64,000 bases of DNA from Butyrivibrio hungatei (lineage in GTDB: Bacteria > Bacillota > Clostridia > Lachnospirales > Lachnospiraceae). Below, one piece after another: positions 8,392 to 17,150 of the stretch. The position numbers and the translations under genes are program-made. The number at the start of each line of letters is the position of its first letter. Position 1 is the first letter of the stretch. The stretch spans positions 62,001 through 126,000 of the forward strand of contig NZ_FMUR01000006.1 in NCBI RefSeq assembly GCF_900101605.1, read 5' to 3'. The notes under the pieces were generated by a model. That model was not told the DNA's origin, did no database searches, and saw only the letters and a list, made by a program, of their open reading frames with translations.

Positions 8392-9327
8392 TTACAAAAG
8401 TACCGTTCCTACTTTTAATTCTGCTTCAGATTCATATCTGTCTATTCTTATGGATCCGTCAACTGTGCGGACAATCGGCTTTCCGTCGAACATATCCACG
8501 ATCTCACCGGGAGCAAATCCGGAAAAATCTATCATCTCATCAAAAGGATGTGCTTCCCAGACAGTAACCTTATTCTTCTCATCCTCGGATCCCGCATAGC
8601 AGAATGCTCCGGGGAAAGGTGCCGCAACGCCCCTTATAAGATTATAGATATTTCTTGTTCTGTCTTTGAAATCAATCTTTCCGTCTTTGGCGGTACGTTT
8701 ATTGTACCATGAATCATAATCTTTTGAATCAGTGTGAATGGGAATCTCACCTTTTTCCATATATGTTGTGACAAGCTTTCTGATAAGATTCTTGGAACAG
8801 ATCATATTCTTGTACTGAGCCGTTCTGATATCGTCGTGCTCATTTATCTGGAACATCTCCGTTGCAAATACATTTGGGCTGTCCGCATGCTCATCATATC
8901 TGAAAAGATTGAGATTAAATCTCGTATCTCCGAGAATAACCGACCAGTTAAGGGGCGATCTTCCTCTTCCGAAGGGAAGATATCCACAATTTCCGTGGAA
9001 ACCGTATATTCCGCTCTTAAATGCATCAAGAACTTCCTTGGGAATAAGTCTCTGCCATCCCATTACGATTCCGAGGTCAAAAGTATTTTCCTCAATAAAC
9101 TTCTTTGTCTTTTCATCGTTAAGGAAATAGCTCTCTGCTTCGAAAACTGGAATTCCGTACTTCTCTGTCAGGAAGCTGAGTCCCTTGAATCCTGAAACCT
9201 GATTATGTTCAAGAACCTTGGGTGCAATGGTCATTACAAGGTCAACCTTGCATAGTTCTTTTTCTATGAAATCTATTATGTTCTCGGATGTATCTTTTAC
9301 ACCGAAGACTACAACTTTATAATGCAT
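8392..9327 (-). CDS. Formyltransferase-family protein (sugar N-formyltransferase-like)
   Basis: 311 residues with the folate-dependent formyltransferase fold (FMT/ArnA/WbtJ superfamily). The key loop reads HGNCGYLPFGRGRSPLNW: the catalytic His, the LP..RG turn and the NW that follow are present, as is an Asp in HADSPNV at the place of the catalytic Asp. The Asn that precedes the His by two residues in ArnA-type enzymes is Gly here. It probably formylates a sugar amine from N10-formyl-tetrahydrofolate; nearby deacetylase-like proteins could expose the amine. It overlaps the upstream GT4 by one base (TAATG). A housekeeping Met-tRNA formyltransferase is unlikely given context and divergence. Confidence 0.8.
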   Translation of the reverse strand: MHYKVVVFGVKDTSENIIDFIEKELCKVDLVMTIAPKVLEHNQVSGFKGLSFLTEKYGIPVFEAESYFLNDEKTKKFIEENTFDLGIVMGWQRLIPKEVLDAFKSGIYGFHGNCGYLPFGRGRSPLNWSVILGDTRFNLNLFRYDEHADSPNVFATEMFQINEHDDIRTAQYKNMICSKNLIRKLVTTYMEKGEIPIHTDSKDYDSWYNKRTAKDGKIDFKDRTRNIYNLIRGVAAPFPGAFCYAGSEDEKNKVTVWEAHPFDEMIDFSGFAPGEIVDMFDGKPIVRTVDGSIRIDRYESEAELKVGTVLL

Positions 9328-10526
9328 TATTCATACCTCTTGAAAATCTCATGTATACTTTCTTTATATTTTTCGGGCGCGTAGAACATCGCTCTCTCAT
9401 AGGCTTTTTCTGCATATCTTGAAGCTTTGTCCTCATCATCCAAAAGGCTTATTATCTTTTCCGCAAGGAGTTTTTCACCCCCTGTTATGTTATTTGGATC
9501 CATATCCACATTTTCGCCGAGATCGGGCACCAGTATTCCGTATGTTCCCTCAATCGCGTCTTTTGTGCTGTCTCCGTTTGGTATCTCTTTTATAAGCTTA
9601 TCGTACTCACTCTCGCTCAAAAGAATCTCTCTAGGGCCCGTCTTACAGTCTGCAGAAATAACAGGTTTTCCGAGCGCCATTGCTTCAAGTACCGCATTGG
9701 GGAATCCCTCATGATTGGAACTGCACACGTAAATATCTGAAGAAGATACATAAGAAAAAGGATTCTTTTTTACTCCGGGGAAACAAGCTTTCCCTTTAAC
9801 TCCAAGCTGTTCAGAGAGCTTTTCGTACTCTGACCAATTTCCCGCGCCAAGAACTATAAGTCTTGCCTCGGGATGCTTTTTATAAACAAGTGAAAAAGCT
9901 TTTACAAGATGCCATACACCCTTTATGTAATCGTTTCTCACCATACAGGATATGGTCTTTACATCTTCTCCCTTAAAAGGCATATCCGCTATCTCTTCAC
10001 TGCCCTTTGCCTTTACATCCTCAACATCAAGTGGGTTGTAGATGTAAGTACTTTTATTATAATTAAAGTCGCGAAGAAGCTGCCTTACGATCTCTTTTGA
10101 ACAGGAAAGAACCTGATCTGATCCGTTGCAGAACATCTTTATCTTCTTTGGACTTTCCATATCAGTCTGACAACGAAGTCCGGTAAGCACTCTTTCTTTT
10201 CCCTTTGAAAGAACATTTACATAATTCGCTGTACTTCCGAAACTGTAGGCAATGTCGATTCCAAGCTGTTTCTTAATCTTTCTTGTCTTGATGACTCTCT
10301 TTATTACATTGAATACTTTATTTATCGTGCCCTTCTTAGCCGGCACATCAATATCGATCACTTCAAGTCCCGTTACGTCAAAGTTGATATCTTTGGAGCT
10401 GAATATAAGTATGTATACGTTGTAATACTCCTGCATCAATCTTGCAGTCTTTATGCAAACACGCTCAAATCCGCCCTGATGAAGCATGGGAACCATGAGC
10501 ATAAGGTTCTTTTTACTATCTGCCAT
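9327..10526 (-). CDS. Glycosyltransferase family 4
   Basis: 399-residue GT4 enzyme. PMLHQGGFERVCIKTARL forms the N-terminal loop, and SSNHEGFPNAVLEAMALGKP plus the following TGPRE give the GT4 donor-site signature. It overlaps its neighbours by one base at both ends (TAATG junctions at 10526 and 9327), showing tight translational coupling with another GT4 and the formyltransferase. It is distinct from the CPCGGPR-type pair at 2696 and 7289. Likely a cytoplasmic repeat-unit transferase. Confidence 0.88.
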   Translation of the reverse strand: MADSKKNLMLMVPMLHQGGFERVCIKTARLMQEYYNVYILIFSSKDINFDVTGLEVIDIDVPAKKGTINKVFNVIKRVIKTRKIKKQLGIDIAYSFGSTANYVNVLSKGKERVLTGLRCQTDMESPKKIKMFCNGSDQVLSCSKEIVRQLLRDFNYNKSTYIYNPLDVEDVKAKGSEEIADMPFKGEDVKTISCMVRNDYIKGVWHLVKAFSLVYKKHPEARLIVLGAGNWSEYEKLSEQLGVKGKACFPGVKKNPFSYVSSSDIYVCSSNHEGFPNAVLEAMALGKPVISADCKTGPREILLSESEYDKLIKEIPNGDSTKDAIEGTYGILVPDLGENVDMDPNNITGGEKLLAEKIISLLDDEDKASRYAEKAYERAMFYAPEKYKESIHEIFKRYE

Positions 10527-11848
10527 TAAAAATGTCCTCTTTCATAAAAGTATGCCATCTGCTTTGCCTGAAGTTTTACATCAAAACCGGCATCTCTTAA
10601 TTCGTTTAAAATATATTCCGACGTTCCCGCTCTGTCACCCACAGAACACTTACCTATGCTGTTGTTGCCCTCTGCAAGCGGCTCATATCCATCGGTGCTT
10701 GCATCCAAAACTTCGGTGTCATCAAGAATAAGATCGTCTAGGATCTTTTTTGCCCATTCTCCCGCATCAAGGTTAATGCTCATCATGGTAACAAGTTTCG
10801 TTGCATTAACTTCCGGCGTCACGGAGTCTGATACAAGACACTGAAGTCCTGCTGCCTGCGCTTCGACAACACTTCCGGGAAGTCCCTCATATCTTGAAGG
10901 GAAGCAGAAATAATCCATCGCCTGATAATAATCGGCTGCGTTACTCTTATTTCCCGCAAAGATACATTTGTCATATATTCCGAGCCTGTCCGCAAGATTT
11001 TTCACATTATCCATAAGCGGTCCTGTGCCCAGCATCAAAAGCTTTATCCGCATACCGTGAAGCATACAGTATTTGTTCTCAACATCATTTTCAAGCATCT
11101 TAATGATATTGAAAAAAACCTGAATAAGAAATTCGTGGTTCTTGGCATACCTAAAACTTCCGACATGTCCTATGACAATGGCGTTGGCTACTCCAAGTTC
11201 TTTTCTTATCCTGTTTCTTTTTTCTTCATTGTAAGCAAAATTCTTTAAGTCTATGGCATTGGGAATTATCTTAACTTTCCCCTGCTCCACAAGCGTATTT
11301 CCAAATACCGCCACTCCCGCTTCTTTTGAGCAGGCAAAATTAAAATCTGTAACTCCCTCTTTTCGAAGCGGAGTCCTAAAAATGTTTGTGGCAATACCCT
11401 TAACGCCTTTATCTACACCCGCGCTTCTTGCATGGGCTGCGCAAATTGGAATACCCGCTTTCTTTGCAATCGGAAGATAGATGGCCGCGGTACTTGTCAT
11501 GTGCCCCTGTACCACTTTCCACTCATTCTGATGTTCCTTAAAAAAATTCCTGATCGCAGCTTTGTAATCAAGCAGATTGGTTCCCACAAATTTGGGGAGG
11601 CAGAATATTCTTCCGCCCAATGAATATACCGTATTATCAAAATAGTCCGGCTCTCGAACTGCCATCAGTTCATCAGAAGTCGGACTCTTTTTTCCTGTCT
11701 TATCAGGTGAATAATGGACAAGAAAATCAAACTGTATCCTGTCCCTATTCATATTACGATATAAATCCATTATGCGACATTCAGCTCCGCCTACTCCAAG
11801 TCCCCCTAAGACGTGTAATACTCTTATCTGTCCGTAGTTATCTTCCAT
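10526..11848 (-). CDS. Glycosyltransferase family 4
   Basis: 440-residue GT4 enzyme beginning with HVLGGLGVGGAECRIMDLYR. The donor-binding part reads FPSRYEGLPGSVVEAQAAGL followed by SDSVTPEV. This resembles EpsF/CapM-type hexosyltransferases of Gram-positive EPS loci. An acidic insertion near the C-terminus (about residues 370-410) is longer than usual for the family. It starts 6 bases after the DUF2334 gene and ends in a one-base overlap with the next GT4. Confidence 0.88.
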   Translation of the reverse strand: MEDNYGQIRVLHVLGGLGVGGAECRIMDLYRNMNRDRIQFDFLVHYSPDKTGKKSPTSDELMAVREPDYFDNTVYSLGGRIFCLPKFVGTNLLDYKAAIRNFFKEHQNEWKVVQGHMTSTAAIYLPIAKKAGIPICAAHARSAGVDKGVKGIATNIFRTPLRKEGVTDFNFACSKEAGVAVFGNTLVEQGKVKIIPNAIDLKNFAYNEEKRNRIRKELGVANAIVIGHVGSFRYAKNHEFLIQVFFNIIKMLENDVENKYCMLHGMRIKLLMLGTGPLMDNVKNLADRLGIYDKCIFAGNKSNAADYYQAMDYFCFPSRYEGLPGSVVEAQAAGLQCLVSDSVTPEVNATKLVTMMSINLDAGEWAKKILDDLILDDTEVLDASTDGYEPLAEGNNSIGKCSVGDRAGTSEYILNELRDAGFDVKLQAKQMAYFYERGHF

Positions 11849-11854
11849 AACTCC

Positions 11855-12598
11855 TCACTTTATGCTTTTCCTCAGATTAACAATATTGTATTTGGCCTTA
11901 GCTAAAATATACTCACAAATATATCCGAGTATCCCCTGCTGTGTAGCTTGCATGTCCATTAATTCAGAAAACGACACAACCTTCGCTGTCTCCAAAAGTT
12001 TCTCAAAATCTGCAAACTCTTTTTCATCCATTGTGTTGGTGTGATACACAAAAGTGGTTATTCCGTCCCTCTTATCAGAAAGGGTCTTGGAACGCCTTGA
12101 AGAAATTGGATAGTAAACAATTCCAGAGCGCTTATACGGCGCTCTTCCAAAACCGTCGGTAATACAGGAAAAACCGTTTTTCTTAAGAGCTTTGACAGTA
12201 TTTTTGTCAAACGAATGTGAGGGTGCCATAAAAATATCCGTTAATATGCCATTCTCCCTCAAAATGCGCTTTCCGACTCTTAGCATATCATCCTGCTTGT
12301 AGTAAGGAACACCGGCAAACTCAGACTTTCCTCCTATCGGAAAGATTCCTGCCTCTTTTGTGGTATATACATGGTTAAAACCGTGCATTGCCACAACCCA
12401 GCCTGAGTTTTGAAGGTCTTTTACAAAGTTCCAGAAATTTTCGATAGGCTCCGAAATATCAAGCTTTTCATCTTTACACTCCGGAACAACCCCGATAAGA
12501 GGCTTGATGCCATGCTTATCGAGAAGTTCTTTAAACCTGTAAAATTTCTCCCGGTCCATTGCAGGAGTAATATCATCCATTCGTATCGCTATTTTCAT
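11855..12598 (-). CDS. DUF2334-type polysaccharide deacetylase-like protein
   Basis: 247 residues starting MKIAIRMDDITPAMD, where the Asp pair matches the first metal motif of the NodB-like fold. A second motif, MHGFNHVY, gives an HxxxH pair, and APSHSFD follows. This order is typical of the DUF2334 branch of CE4-like proteins, often cytoplasmic and found in glycan loci. It may remove an N-acetyl group from a nucleotide sugar or lipid-linked sugar. The start overlaps the 3' end of the epimerase gene by four bases (ATGA). It is only distantly similar to the other deacetylase-like protein at 6511-7272. Confidence 0.75.
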   Translation of the reverse strand: MKIAIRMDDITPAMDREKFYRFKELLDKHGIKPLIGVVPECKDEKLDISEPIENFWNFVKDLQNSGWVVAMHGFNHVYTTKEAGIFPIGGKSEFAGVPYYKQDDMLRVGKRILRENGILTDIFMAPSHSFDKNTVKALKKNGFSCITDGFGRAPYKRSGIVYYPISSRRSKTLSDKRDGITTFVYHTNTMDEKEFADFEKLLETAKVVSFSELMDMQATQQGILGYICEYILAKAKYNIVNLRKSIK

Positions 12599-13569
12599 AG
12601 ATTTTCTTTGTACCAGTTAATGGCAAGCTCAATACCTGCTTTGAAATCATATGAAGGATCGTATCCGAGGTTCTTTCTTGCTTTTGAGATATCTGCGTTT
12701 GAATCTCTGATATCGCCCTTTCTTGCGGGTCCGTAGTTGGGCTCTACATCAAGTCCGAGTGCATCTGTAAGATGATGATAAACATCGATAAGATACTCTC
12801 TTCCGCCTGCACCGATATTGTAAGCTTCGCCCGCTGCATCAGATGATGCGAGGCAAGCTCTTAAGTTTCCTTCAATTACGTTATCAACATAAGTAAAGTC
12901 ACGTGACTGCTTACCGTCACCGTTGATTGTAGGAGTCTCTCCGTTCATAAGCTGCTTAAGGAACTTGGGAATAACCGCAGCATATGCGCCGTTGGGATCC
13001 TGTCTTCTTCCGAATACGTTGAAATAACGAAGTCCGTATGTATCAAGTCCGTAGAGCTTCTTATAAAGCTTTCCGTACTCTTCGTCTACTTTCTTTGTAA
13101 GTGCATAAGGAGAAAGAACATTTCCTTCCTGTCCCTCTTTCTTCGGAAGAATCGTTGAATCTCCGTAAACAGATGAGCTTGAAGCATAAACAAACTTCTT
13201 AACTCCGTTCTGTCTTGATGCCTCCATCATATTAAGAGTTCCTCTGATATTGATCTCCTCATAAAGAAGGGGCATCTCGATGCTTCTGGGAACGCTTCCC
13301 CATGCAGCTTCATTCAAAACATATGTAACACCTTCCGTTGCTTTCATACAAGCATCAAGGTCTCTGATATCATCCTCGATAAAGGTAAAATTCTTGTTTT
13401 CCATTAAAGGCTGAATGTTCTCGATATGTCCTGTTGAAAGGTTATCAAGGCATCTTACCTTGTAGCCCATATCAAGAAGCGCCTCACAAATATTGGAACC
13501 GATGAAGCCTGCTCCGCCGGTTACCAGAAATAAACTGTCGTCATCAAATTTAAGCTCTTTAAAACCCAT
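12595..13569 (-). CDS. UDP-GlcNAc/UDP-GlcNAcA C4-epimerase (WbpP/TviC type)
   Basis: 324-residue extended SDR. The Rossmann motif TGGAGFIGSN lies near residue 17, Ser in SSSSVYG and the catalytic YALTK follow, and NVFGRRQDPNGAYAAVIP plus NGDGKQSRDFTYVDNV are hallmarks of the WbpP/TviC group that accepts N-acetylated UDP-hexoses and their uronates. With the dehydrogenase just upstream (13611-14927) it would make UDP-GalNAcA from UDP-GlcNAc, as in the Vi antigen and Pseudomonas O6 pathways. A GGTGG site precedes the ATG. Generic UDP-Glc 4-epimerase is less likely because of the GSVPRS and NVFGRRQ signatures. Confidence 0.87.
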   Translation of the reverse strand: MGFKELKFDDDSLFLVTGGAGFIGSNICEALLDMGYKVRCLDNLSTGHIENIQPLMENKNFTFIEDDIRDLDACMKATEGVTYVLNEAAWGSVPRSIEMPLLYEEINIRGTLNMMEASRQNGVKKFVYASSSSVYGDSTILPKKEGQEGNVLSPYALTKKVDEEYGKLYKKLYGLDTYGLRYFNVFGRRQDPNGAYAAVIPKFLKQLMNGETPTINGDGKQSRDFTYVDNVIEGNLRACLASSDAAGEAYNIGAGGREYLIDVYHHLTDALGLDVEPNYGPARKGDIRDSNADISKARKNLGYDPSYDFKAGIELAINWYKENL

Positions 13570-13610
13570 TTATCTATTACCACCAATCTCATATTAAAAT
13601 AGTAAGGAAG

Positions 13611-14927
13611 TCATAAGCGCCAGTAGCTATATTCAGGCGCGGTATATTCGTTCATGTCATAGATTCCCTTAAGATCCATGAATACTTTTGTCTTATGCTT
13701 TGCATTGAAGAATTTTGCAATATCGGCCGGCTTGTAGCTCTCGAATTCTTTGTGAGCAACAGCAACGATAACCGCATCCATATCCTTAACGGCATCCAAT
13801 GAATCGAAATCGATACCGTAAAGTCTCTTAGCCTCGTCGGCATCAGCTTCGGGATCAACCACTACGGGAGTGATTCCGTACTCGCCAAGCTCATTGTAAA
13901 TGTCGATGATCTTGGTGTTACGTGTATCAGGGCAGTTCTCCTTGAATGTGAATCCAAGAATGGCAACCTTTGCATTCTTAACGGCAATGTCGTTTGCGAT
14001 AAGATTCTTTACGCAAGACTCTGCAATATATTTACCCATATCATCATTAATTCTTCTTCCGGAAAGAATGATCTGTGAATGATATCCGAGTTCTTCTGCC
14101 TTATATGTGAGGTAGTAAGGGTCAACACCGATGCAGTGACCACCTACAAGGCCGGGGAAGAATTTAAGGAAATTCCACTTTGTTCCGGCAGCCTCGAGAA
14201 CGCTCTTTGTATCGATATCCATCTTGTGGAAGATCATAGAAAGCTCGTTCATAAATGCTATATTAATATCTCTCTGGCTGTTCTCGATAACCTTTGCAGC
14301 CTCGGCAACCTTGATGGACTGTGCCTTATATACTCCTGCGAGTGCAACAAGGCTGTATACGTTTGCAACCTCTTCAAGAGTTTCTTCATCCATTCCTGAA
14401 ACAATCTTTGTAATGGTATCAAGTCTGTGAACCTTATCACCGGGATTGATACGCTCGGGAGAATATCCTACCTTGAAGTCTACTCCGCACTTAAGTCCGG
14501 ATTCCTGCTCAAGGATGGGAACACAGATATCCTCTGTTACTCCCGGATATACTGTTGACTCGTATACCACGATGCTTCCCTTTGTAAGATACTTACCAAG
14601 TGTATGGCTGGCACCCTCAACAGGTGAAAGATCCGGTGTGTGATCGTCATTTACAGGTGTAGGAACCGCAACTACGTGGAATTTACACTCACGAAGCTTC
14701 TCGGGATCTGCTGTAAACTCAACACTTGTATTCTTAATGGCTTCATCGCCGACTTCTCTTGTGGGATCGATTCCCTTCTTATAAAGTTCTACCTTGGCAG
14801 CGTTAAAATCATATCCGACTACCTTTATCTTCTTGGCATATGCCACTGCGATCGGCATGCCTACATAACCAAGTCCAACCAATGAAAGTTTTTCTTCTCC
14901 GGCGAGAAGTTTCTCATACAAACCCAT
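13611..14927 (-). CDS. UDP-N-acetylhexosamine 6-dehydrogenase (WbpO/TviB type)
   Basis: 438 residues of the UDP-glucose/GDP-mannose dehydrogenase family. The N-terminal NAD site is GLGYVGMPIA; the central catalytic region includes GLVGGHCIGVDPYY with the active Cys; the C-terminal UDP-binding part has GFTFKENCPDTRNTK. AGTKWNFLKFFPG and GFTFKEN are typical of TviB/WbpO, which oxidise UDP-GlcNAc or UDP-GalNAc to the uronic acid. The ATG at 14927 has GGAGG seven bases upstream, so the longer frame to 14951 is rejected. It is the first gene after a promoter-like sequence at 15014-15043 and a leader with an inverted repeat. Confidence 0.9.
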   Translation of the reverse strand: MGLYEKLLAGEEKLSLVGLGYVGMPIAVAYAKKIKVVGYDFNAAKVELYKKGIDPTREVGDEAIKNTSVEFTADPEKLRECKFHVVAVPTPVNDDHTPDLSPVEGASHTLGKYLTKGSIVVYESTVYPGVTEDICVPILEQESGLKCGVDFKVGYSPERINPGDKVHRLDTITKIVSGMDEETLEEVANVYSLVALAGVYKAQSIKVAEAAKVIENSQRDINIAFMNELSMIFHKMDIDTKSVLEAAGTKWNFLKFFPGLVGGHCIGVDPYYLTYKAEELGYHSQIILSGRRINDDMGKYIAESCVKNLIANDIAVKNAKVAILGFTFKENCPDTRNTKIIDIYNELGEYGITPVVVDPEADADEAKRLYGIDFDSLDAVKDMDAVIVAVAHKEFESYKPADIAKFFNAKHKTKVFMDLKGIYDMNEYTAPEYSYWRL

Positions 14928-14944
14928 TTGAATCCTCCAAATCA

Positions 14945-14962
14945 TTAACATTTCAATGTTAA
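14945..14962 (-). promoter_or_regulatory. Perfect inverted repeat in the leader of the UDP-sugar dehydrogenase gene
   Basis: An 8-base inverted repeat, TTAACATT-GA-AATGTTAA, lies directly upstream of the GGAGG of the 14927 start. As RNA it can form a 7-bp stem with a UGAA tetraloop; as DNA it is a palindromic operator candidate. Its position between the proposed promoter and the ribosome site suggests regulation of entry into the uronic-acid/AsnB/FkbH module. No regulator is identified. Confidence 0.4.
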
Positions 14963-15013
14963 AGTTTTTTACATAATTATAGATTCTTAAATAAAAAATT
15001 CAAGAACACATTT

Positions 15014-15043
15014 ATTATACTACGCCTGTCAAACATCTGTAAA
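15014..15043 (-). promoter_or_regulatory. Candidate sigma-A promoter before the UDP-GalNAcA module
   Basis: On the minus strand a TTTACA -35 box (15038-15043) and a perfect TATAAT -10 box (15014-15019) are separated by 18 bases. Transcription would begin near 15007, giving a leader of about 80 bases before the ATG at 14927. The -35 box sits in one arm of the hairpin that overlaps the preceding gene's stop codon. Confidence 0.6.
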
Positions 15044-15059
15044 AATCATATTTTTACAG
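15037..15059 (-). terminator. Hairpin over the stop codon of the GT4 gene (possible weak terminator)
   Basis: A perfect 10-base inverted repeat, CTGTAAAAAT and ATTTTTACAG around a 3-base loop, includes the TAA stop of the gene at 15054. The stem is A/T rich and is not followed by a clear run of T on the minus strand, so intrinsic termination would be weak. It may partly separate the upstream Pgl-like module from the downstream one, or affect stability of the mRNA end. Confidence 0.4.
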
Positions 15060-16151
15060 TTCTTTAAGCGTTTGCTCATAAGTTGAAATGACAATTTTTC
15101 TGTCATAATTTTTCTCAATAAATAATCTGGCTTTTTTTCCCATTTCTTTCCTGTCATCTTCCGAAAGTGCCAGAAACTTTCTTATGGCATCCCGAAGTGC
15201 CGATGAATCGCCGGGCTTAAAGCCCATTCCCGTAACGCCCTCTTCAAAAGTCTCCTTACATCCGTTTACATCACTTGCAAGAACAGGTCTTCCGCACGCT
15301 CCCGCTTCAAGAAGCACATTGGAAAGTCCCTCATGATAAGAAGGATGCACTATCACATGGCTGTTTGCCATGACAGGTTCAACGGTATCAAGATGTCCGT
15401 GATATCTTATCGAGCCCTTTTCTTCAAGCGCCTGTATCATCGGTTCATACTTTGCTCTCTCATCCTCTTCGTACTCTCCGACAAGGTCAAAAGAAACATT
15501 ATCATACTCGGATGTTATTGCTTCCGCAACCTCAAGATACTCCTCGATTCCTTTATCCTTCATTATCCTTATTACTGCAAGGAAACGTATTCCGTCATTC
15601 TCCGAAGGATATTCCCTGAAAGGGTGTTCCGTAAGATTGACTCCCGATCCCGGCAAAAGAGCTGCATTTTTCGCCGCAACTCCTTTATTTTTCATGAATT
15701 CAAGATTTCTCTCGTTTTGGAAAAAAACTTTTTTGGCCCTGCTCATAGAAAACGAATACATCTTTACAAGGATCTTACTCAGCATCCCTCCGCCTTCTAT
15801 CGCGGTTCCAAGTCCCGTAACATTGCAGACATACGGGATTCTTAAAAACTTAGCAGCCATAGCCCCGTAAATATTGGGCTTTATCGTATATGTAAGAACC
15901 ACGCCGGGGCGCGTATTCTTCATTATTTTCATGTAACTTGCAAACAGTTTGAGGTCTTTTAACGGATTCATCCCGTGTCTTTCAAGATGCGTATCCACAA
16001 GTTCCACATTCATATCGCGGAGCTTGTGCACATTCTCATCAAACGGGACCGATACTATCACTTTATGCCCAGCCTTTTTAAAGGATTCAAGAAGCTCTTT
16101 TCTAAAAAGAAAAAGACCGTTTGCATAGTTTGCCAAAATCAAAATTGTCAT
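15054..16151 (-). CDS. Glycosyltransferase family 4 (PglA/CapM type)
   Basis: 365-residue GT4 enzyme starting MTILILANYANGLFLFRKEL, followed by PNIYGAMAAKFLRIPYVCNV and the donor site HPSYHEGLSNVLLEAGACGRP. These strings are typical of the PglA/CapM group, which adds the second sugar to undecaprenyl-PP-linked 4-amino-sugars. This fits the neighbouring PglC-, PglE- and PglF-type genes. It starts 2 bases after the ATP-grasp gene. The probable role is cytoplasmic addition of a hexosamine to the PglC product. Confidence 0.87.
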   Translation of the reverse strand: MTILILANYANGLFLFRKELLESFKKAGHKVIVSVPFDENVHKLRDMNVELVDTHLERHGMNPLKDLKLFASYMKIMKNTRPGVVLTYTIKPNIYGAMAAKFLRIPYVCNVTGLGTAIEGGGMLSKILVKMYSFSMSRAKKVFFQNERNLEFMKNKGVAAKNAALLPGSGVNLTEHPFREYPSENDGIRFLAVIRIMKDKGIEEYLEVAEAITSEYDNVSFDLVGEYEEDERAKYEPMIQALEEKGSIRYHGHLDTVEPVMANSHVIVHPSYHEGLSNVLLEAGACGRPVLASDVNGCKETFEEGVTGMGFKPGDSSALRDAIRKFLALSEDDRKEMGKKARLFIEKNYDRKIVISTYEQTLKEL

Positions 16152-16153
16152 TA

Positions 16154-17149
16154 TCAGATTTCTCTCATTCGATTCTCAAGGTTATCCAATGTATCTATGA
16201 CAACGCTGTCATACATCATCATAACGACATTCTCGTCATACTGCCCGATCTGCTGAGGATTTTCTTCCTTCTCCACAACATTTTTGTAAATAAATGACGG
16301 GAAATCGACTCCCGCGCCGTAGGCATGAAGATAAGCTCCTCCGAATCTCGGATTTATCTCAGAGAGGTAATACTCTCCGTCCTGATAAAAAAGATCCATG
16401 TCAAGAGGTCCGTTAAACTTAAATACCTCAAGTGCTCTCTGCGCAAATGCAAAAAGTTTATCGTCTTTAAACGAAATAGTCTTGTTCGCTCCACCGATCG
16501 TGGTAGAAATCTTTTTCTTGGAAAAGATTGCAACAGGCTTGTGACTTATTGTATCGACATAGATGTCGGCATCCATATCTTTTCCGGTCATAAGTTCCTG
16601 AATAATAAGCCCCGGATCTTTCTCTGTAACTTCCTTGAGAAGTTCATAGGTATCAACCTTGCGGGCACCGACGCTTCCGCTTCCGGTTCTTGGCTTAACA
16701 AAGACGGGAAGCTTTATTTTGCCTTCCTTGTAGTCCTTGTCAAAATCAGAAAACGTACCGTAAGTTTTAACCGTTCTTATTCCCTTTGATGAGAGATATT
16801 TGTACATCTCAAATTTATCAAAACACAACTTTGCGGTTTCTTCGTAGGGTGCAAGAACTTCAACTCCAAGCTCTTCAAACTCTTTTCTGTGTGTTGCAAG
16901 AATCGCGATCTCGGGATCGATAAGCGTCGTTACCGCATCGATCTTCTCTTTCCTGCAGATATCGAGAATAGTCGGAATATACTCAGGTGCTGTTATAAGC
17001 GGAACTTTATAGCAAACATCCGCAAAAGCCGGAGCAGGTGCATATACGCTGTTATCAGTAACAACCATGTGAACCTTATCTCCAAGAGTTTTCCTGAAAT
17101 CTTTTAAAAGTTCACAGCGTCTTCCGACACTGCAAAATAAAATGTTCAT
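16154..17149 (-). CDS. ATP-grasp ligase in the PglD position
   Basis: 331 residues with an ATP-grasp fold: an N-terminal Rossmann-like part starting MNILFCSVGRR, the nucleotide loop PVFVKPRTGSGSVGARK and the metal-binding EINPRFGGAYLHAYG. Such enzymes join a carboxylate to an amine or similar nucleophile through an acyl-phosphate. It lies between PglC- and PglA-type genes, where Campylobacter-like loci carry the PglD acetyltransferase. In Neisseria, PglB2 carries an ATP-grasp domain instead of the acetyltransferase and gives a glyceramido sugar, so acylation of the C4 amine is a reasonable inference here. The ATG at 17149 (AGGAG upstream) is preferred over the longer frame to 17206, which would overlap pglC by 56 bases. 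Confidence 0.8.
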   Translation of the reverse strand: MNILFCSVGRRCELLKDFRKTLGDKVHMVVTDNSVYAPAPAFADVCYKVPLITAPEYIPTILDICRKEKIDAVTTLIDPEIAILATHRKEFEELGVEVLAPYEETAKLCFDKFEMYKYLSSKGIRTVKTYGTFSDFDKDYKEGKIKLPVFVKPRTGSGSVGARKVDTYELLKEVTEKDPGLIIQELMTGKDMDADIYVDTISHKPVAIFSKKKISTTIGGANKTISFKDDKLFAFAQRALEVFKFNGPLDMDLFYQDGEYYLSEINPRFGGAYLHAYGAGVDFPSFIYKNVVEKEENPQQIGQYDENVVMMMYDSVVIDTLDNLENRMREI

Positions 17150-17150
17150 C

